A DNA stretch of 64,000 nt, taken from Fremontodendron californicum (lineage: Eukaryota; Streptophyta; Magnoliopsida; Malvales; Malvaceae). Every line of letters begins with the position of its first letter. Positions within the stretch are counted from its first letter, which is position 1. This document shows positions 60,248 to 64,000 of the stretch, in pieces. A program made the position numbers and the translations under genes. The DNA is taken from NCBI GenBank assembly GCA_030761205.1, contig JAULJL010000004.1:22231172-22295171 (forward strand), in the 5' to 3' direction. The notes under the pieces were generated by a model. It saw only the letters and a list, made by a program, of their open reading frames with translations. It had not been told where the DNA came from and did not search any database.

Positions 60248-61197
60248 CTAATTACCCTTTCCTGGTCCTCTATCAATCAGCATCGTTGGATCCAACCACT
60301 TGGCATCTATAAGAGATTGTACTTTGTTCTTGAGTGCATTCCAGTGCTCGATGCTATGCCCAACAGTTCCACAGTGATAATCACATTTTTCATTCGGGTT
60401 ATACCACTTGGGGTATGGTGGTGACAGGGGTTTTAATGGCACATAGGCAACTAGGTGATTTCTGACCAACATTGGGAAAAACTCTTGATAGCTGATTAGA
60501 ATAGGATCAAAATGCCTTTGGGTTTTATCCCGGGGTTATTTCTTAGTCACACAGGGCCTAGGAGTTGGGGCACTTGGTGGTGGCGCTAAGGCTTGCATCG
60601 GAGTGTTTGCATGGGGAGATGATGGATAACAAGGCAAGGGTATGGATTTGGACACGGGACCCTTGGAGGTTGTATATAACTCGAGGTTCCTATCCCAGAT
60701 GCTTGATTAGGTGATTGATGAGGGAAATGGTACGAACTGCCAGTTGGTGGTGATGGAGTGGGATTCAGGGGTCCCGTAGTGATCATCCCAGTGGACAATC
60801 GAGCTATAGCAGGGTAGGGATACTCGTTTGGACTTAGAGCAGTTTGCAGGTATGGTACAGGATCGATGATTTCTGTCTTTGGTATAAGGCTCTCTGGTTT
60901 AATCATTTTCATGATTTTGTCCATAATTTCATTAGGGTTGCACCTTTTGTAACACTGGCAAGCGCAGGATCTAGCAAGGATTGTATGTTATGGACTTGAA
61001 GGTTTTGGTTGATCCAAAAGTGATGAAGAACCCTGAGAAAATTCCCCTTTAGTCTTTCACATATCCTCAAACATTTTAATAAATTTTACAAGTTGCTCCT
61101 TCAACTCCCGGAGTTCATGTCCAAACTCCTCTTGATTTCATTCCAAAGCACCCACTCGTTCCTCCAATTCTTTCCCCATATCTCGAACCCCTTTCAT
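60248..61197 (-). pseudogene. gag: gag module 1 of element D (core deleted)
   Basis: It starts MKGVRDMGKELEERVGALE at 61197, a coiled-coil gag N-terminus different from module 2, with two early stops. It then goes directly to a Pro/Ser/Tyr-rich linker (60924-60586) and a gag C-terminus (60472-60248) with PLSPPYPKWYNPNEKCDYHC and HSIEHWNALKNKVQSLID. The capsid core found in module 2 and in B is absent, so at least one internal deletion has occurred. It is upstream of module 2 in element orientation and separated from it by about 0.85 kb. Confidence 0.62.
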
Positions 61198-62696
61198 GCA
61201 AATGAAAATGTCATGAGATTTAAGAATACAATTATGAATGTACATGCTCTATTCCTATATGCATGAATATACGAATGATTAATGCATGAAGTGTTCAAAG
61301 AAATTATGATGACTATGTATGCCATGTGTGCAACCTGATGCCAACATGATGCATGTAAAGAATAAGCAAATTACTGCATGGGTATATACAGAAAAATTAT
61401 GCTAACTATGACTGTATTCTACAATGAATGAGCATACATGCTTATGACTGTAACATGATGTCAAAATGATACATGCAAAGAATAAATGAATTAACACAAA
61501 GGTATATACAAAGAAATCAATGGCTACACAAAAATGGTGGGACCAAATTTTGATTATTCAAAAATGTCATTACGCAAGATTTGCCTCCACATTTAATCTA
61601 CAATTTTTTGAAACATGTTTTCTCTGAAAAACCACACATATTATTTTCAAAAGAATTTCAGAATAATGGATCCTACTATGGTACAATATGCAAATGTTCA
61701 TGTAACACTACCGGTTTATGAAGTCACCAAATGAGATTATTATTACCAACTGTTTATTGCAAAGAATGAGATAAAAAATACAACGATAAATGTACATGCT
61801 CTATTCACACATGCATGAAATGCGCAAAAATGCAAAAATGTTTGAAAAAGAATGTTTCTATTTTGAATTTCAAAAGGTTAGTGAACACTTGCCCCAACAA
61901 TATCTACTTATATAGGCATCACGGTGCCTTTGGGGAGGAGTATCACACTTATTATGGGCGATGTACGTTCATCGTTTCCCGATCTACAACCCTTATTCAG
62001 AGTGTAAAAAATAGGTAACAAAAGGTTTAGAAATGTCCCTCCATGTGTTCCTATCTTTGGTGTATCTAATGAAAATCCGGTATGGCTTCGCCTAGGTTCA
62101 CTATATGAGGGTGAATCGGTTCTAAAGGCCTCGAATTGCTCCTTACTGTCGACGGTGAAGGCTAGTAAGGCACCCCGATAAAAGCGGGTTCAATTCGTTA
62201 GAGTATATTTTCCTAAGCCCATACGGAGGATCATCACGAAGGCATTAGGTACTTTATACTTTGAAAGTGTTTCACTAGCCCATACAGAGGATCATCACGA
62301 AGGTGTAGTTACTTTACTCCTACCTAAAAGGACAGAACCCGGGTAGAGAGTTCATGATATGCAAATGCACGTGTAGTGTGTGAGGAGGAACAACAAACCT
62401 TTCACCATCTATTCTACAATCCTTATCCTAAATACCCCAACAATTTATTAAAACAAAGATCAAGAATAGTGTAACGCATTAACCAACAAGAATACAAAAG
62501 TAATATACAACATTAAATAACTAGAGAATAATAAAATGCATGTGAATGAATATGAACATATTTAAAATATTTTATTATTTTCAAAATTCTCCTTTATTTT
62601 TAAAAAAATATGGGAATTAAAATTAAATACCAATTAAACCAACAAAACCGAAACTTTGATAACATACGACTAATTCTAGGCCTGACTATCTAATAG
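61198..62696 (-). other. Spacer 1 and 5' leader of element D
   Basis: 61210-61530 repeats the spacer type described at 59555-59985. About 61900-62696 is homologous to the leaders of A and B, with the paired cccatacggaggatcatcac blocks at 62220 and 62280. No ORF1 is present, unlike in A and B. Confidence 0.6.
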
Positions 62697-62714
62697 TCCC
62701 AAGTGGAGTTGCCA
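62697..62714 (-). promoter_or_regulatory. Primer-binding site of element D
   Basis: Minus strand TGGCAACTCCACTTGGGA, the A/B type with two changes, three bases from the LTR. Confidence 0.72.
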
Positions 62715-62717
62715 AGC

Positions 62718-64000
62718 TGTCGATACGTGATCCGGAATCGCAGGGAACCCGTTCGAGTGAGGGGCGAAACAGAAGCAGAGGAAAAGACGACTTAATTTCT
62801 CTAGAAATAAAATAAACAGTCAAGGGTATGAAAACGGCCTCGTAAAAAGACATGGAGTCGCCACCAATCTTTTTTAGATAGGTGTGATCGGCCACCTATT
62901 AAAACCGGTTTTATAAAATATTTTAAAATTAATTAAAACATTTTTAAAACCAATTTCAAGTCTGCATTATAAACCAGAGAAATCAAAGAAGCGGGTTCGG
63001 GAGTCAGTTACGTGCGGGGAAGGATTAGCACCCCCACAACGCCCGTATAAATCGGTACCTTATTAATCGTGTGTTATCTCAAGTCTCGGTAAAAAGTTAG
63101 TTTTCAATTTAGTATTTCAAGTTAATTCCCAATTTAAAGAAAAATAATTCCATTTTTAATTGAAAATGATCCGAAATTTATTAATTCAAAATTTTCCTAT
63201 ATTCCCCGACAAAATCGGCAAAATATAGAAATTTTTATTTATTTGGAAAACTTTTCGAATCATTCTCATTTTTTGAAAGAAAGATATTCCGTTATTAATG
63301 ATAATTGTTGATATTCCCTCTAGTAAACGCGGTAGAGAACTCATGAATTATTTTAACTCGAGAATATCTTTATTTTTATTGAAAATCATTATCTTTTTTA
63401 AAACATTTAAAAATATGAGCATGAACATGTATGACATAAATAAAATGACATGGCAAAGTCTAGATAATATAATGCAACCTAAATGATATGACATAATTTA
63501 AATGGCATAGTATATTCTAGGTGAAATGAAAAATCCTAAGTATCATGATATATTCTAAATGAGTTAAAATGATTTAAATGACATGGCAATTTTAAATGAT
63601 ATGGCATATTATAAATGACATGGCATGTTATAAATAAAATAACCTAAATGACATGGAATATGATCTAAATGACAAGAAATGACATGAAATTAAAATAATA
63701 CTAACATATAATATGCATGCAAATGAAAATAAAAATAATAATGCATGAACATAGTATATGCTAACCAATATGACAGAAATAACTAAATAAAAAAAAAACA
63801 TAGGATATCATGAAACATTCAAAATCATATGGCAAACAAATATAAGATCGTAAAATGTGAAGTAAAATAATAATAATATCATGGAAAATATCATAGCAAA
63901 AATCACACATTTAAGTAAAACGTATGAAAATGTATTTTTTCCTCTAAATAAAGAAATCCGTATATCTAAAAAGATATCCGGCTACCTTAGAAAAATATGT
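62718..64000 (-). repeat. 5' LTR of element D (beginning only; continues beyond window)
   Basis: Plus-strand start TGTCGATACGTGATCCGGAA. From about 62777 it matches 48219 onward closely, including the 63300-63490 block that matches 48740-48930. It is cut by the window end, so its outer end and target-site duplication cannot be seen. Confidence 0.82.

Larger units (their letters stand above)
48201..64000 (-). mobile_element. Element D: pol-less Tat/Ogre relative with two gag modules
   Basis: Plus-strand order: 3' LTR (48201-53972), polypurine tract, two tandem arrays (54240-55107), a long untranslated region, gag module 2 (57913-59404), spacer, gag module 1 (60248-61197), spacer and leader, PBS (62697-62714), and the start of the 5' LTR (62718 onward, running off the window). 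No protease, RT, RNase H or integrase is present. The two LTRs share the segment starting gaggaaaagacgacttaatt and closely similar sequence after it, supporting one element. It is inserted in element C just before C's pol. Confidence 0.78.

Overview
This is plant nuclear DNA, probably from a dicot. There are no bacterial-style gene clusters. The window is AT-rich repeat DNA made almost entirely of nested LTR retrotransposons, with about 10.5 kb of host sequence in the middle (26711-37249). That host stretch keeps the 3' exons of a survival-motor-neuron-like (SMN) gene. Every large retroelement runs on the minus strand, so its 5' end is at the higher coordinate.

Layout. (1) 1-16571 is the 5' part of a Tat/Ogre-type Ty3-gypsy element, called A here: ORF1, leader, primer-binding site (PBS) and a 5.5-kb 5' LTR. 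(2) A second, unrelated, Athila-like element (768-8682) sits inside A's ORF1, bounded by an exact GAGCT target-site duplication. It has a tRNA-Asp PBS and an intact 1013-codon gag-protease ORF. It has no reverse transcriptase, RNase H or integrase. Where pol should be, it carries an intact, intronless 215-codon gene of the LOG family (cytokinin riboside 5'-monophosphate phosphoribohydrolase). (3) 16572-26710 is element B, a second Tat/Ogre copy (part of gag, ORF1, leader, PBS, 5.4-kb 5' LTR), interrupted in gag by A. (4) B lies in an intron of the SMN-like gene, whose remaining exons (26764-28619) carry one in-frame stop and one frameshift. (5) 28620-37249 is AT-rich non-coding DNA with three long inverted-repeat (fold-back/MITE-like) elements, a tRNA-derived SINE with its target-site duplication, and two head-to-tail Helitron-like elements. 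(6) 37250-48200 is element C, a Tat/Ogre copy seen from its 3' LTR through tandem-repeat arrays to a decayed pol (RT, RNase H, archaeal-type RNase H, integrase). (7) 48201-64000 is element D, a pol-less relative inserted into C. It has a 3' LTR, tandem-repeat arrays, two successive gag modules, leader, PBS, and the start of its 5' LTR, which runs off the window.

How it works together. Elements A-D are decayed and look dead as protein donors, though their LTRs, PBS and polypurine tracts are recognisable. The LOG-bearing element is by far the youngest: the 344 bp shared by its two LTRs look identical by eye and both of its ORFs are open. It has the form of a non-autonomous element that moved with pol supplied in trans while carrying a hormone-activating host gene, comparable in principle to gene-transducing elements such as maize Bs1. 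This cargo is the outstanding feature of the window.
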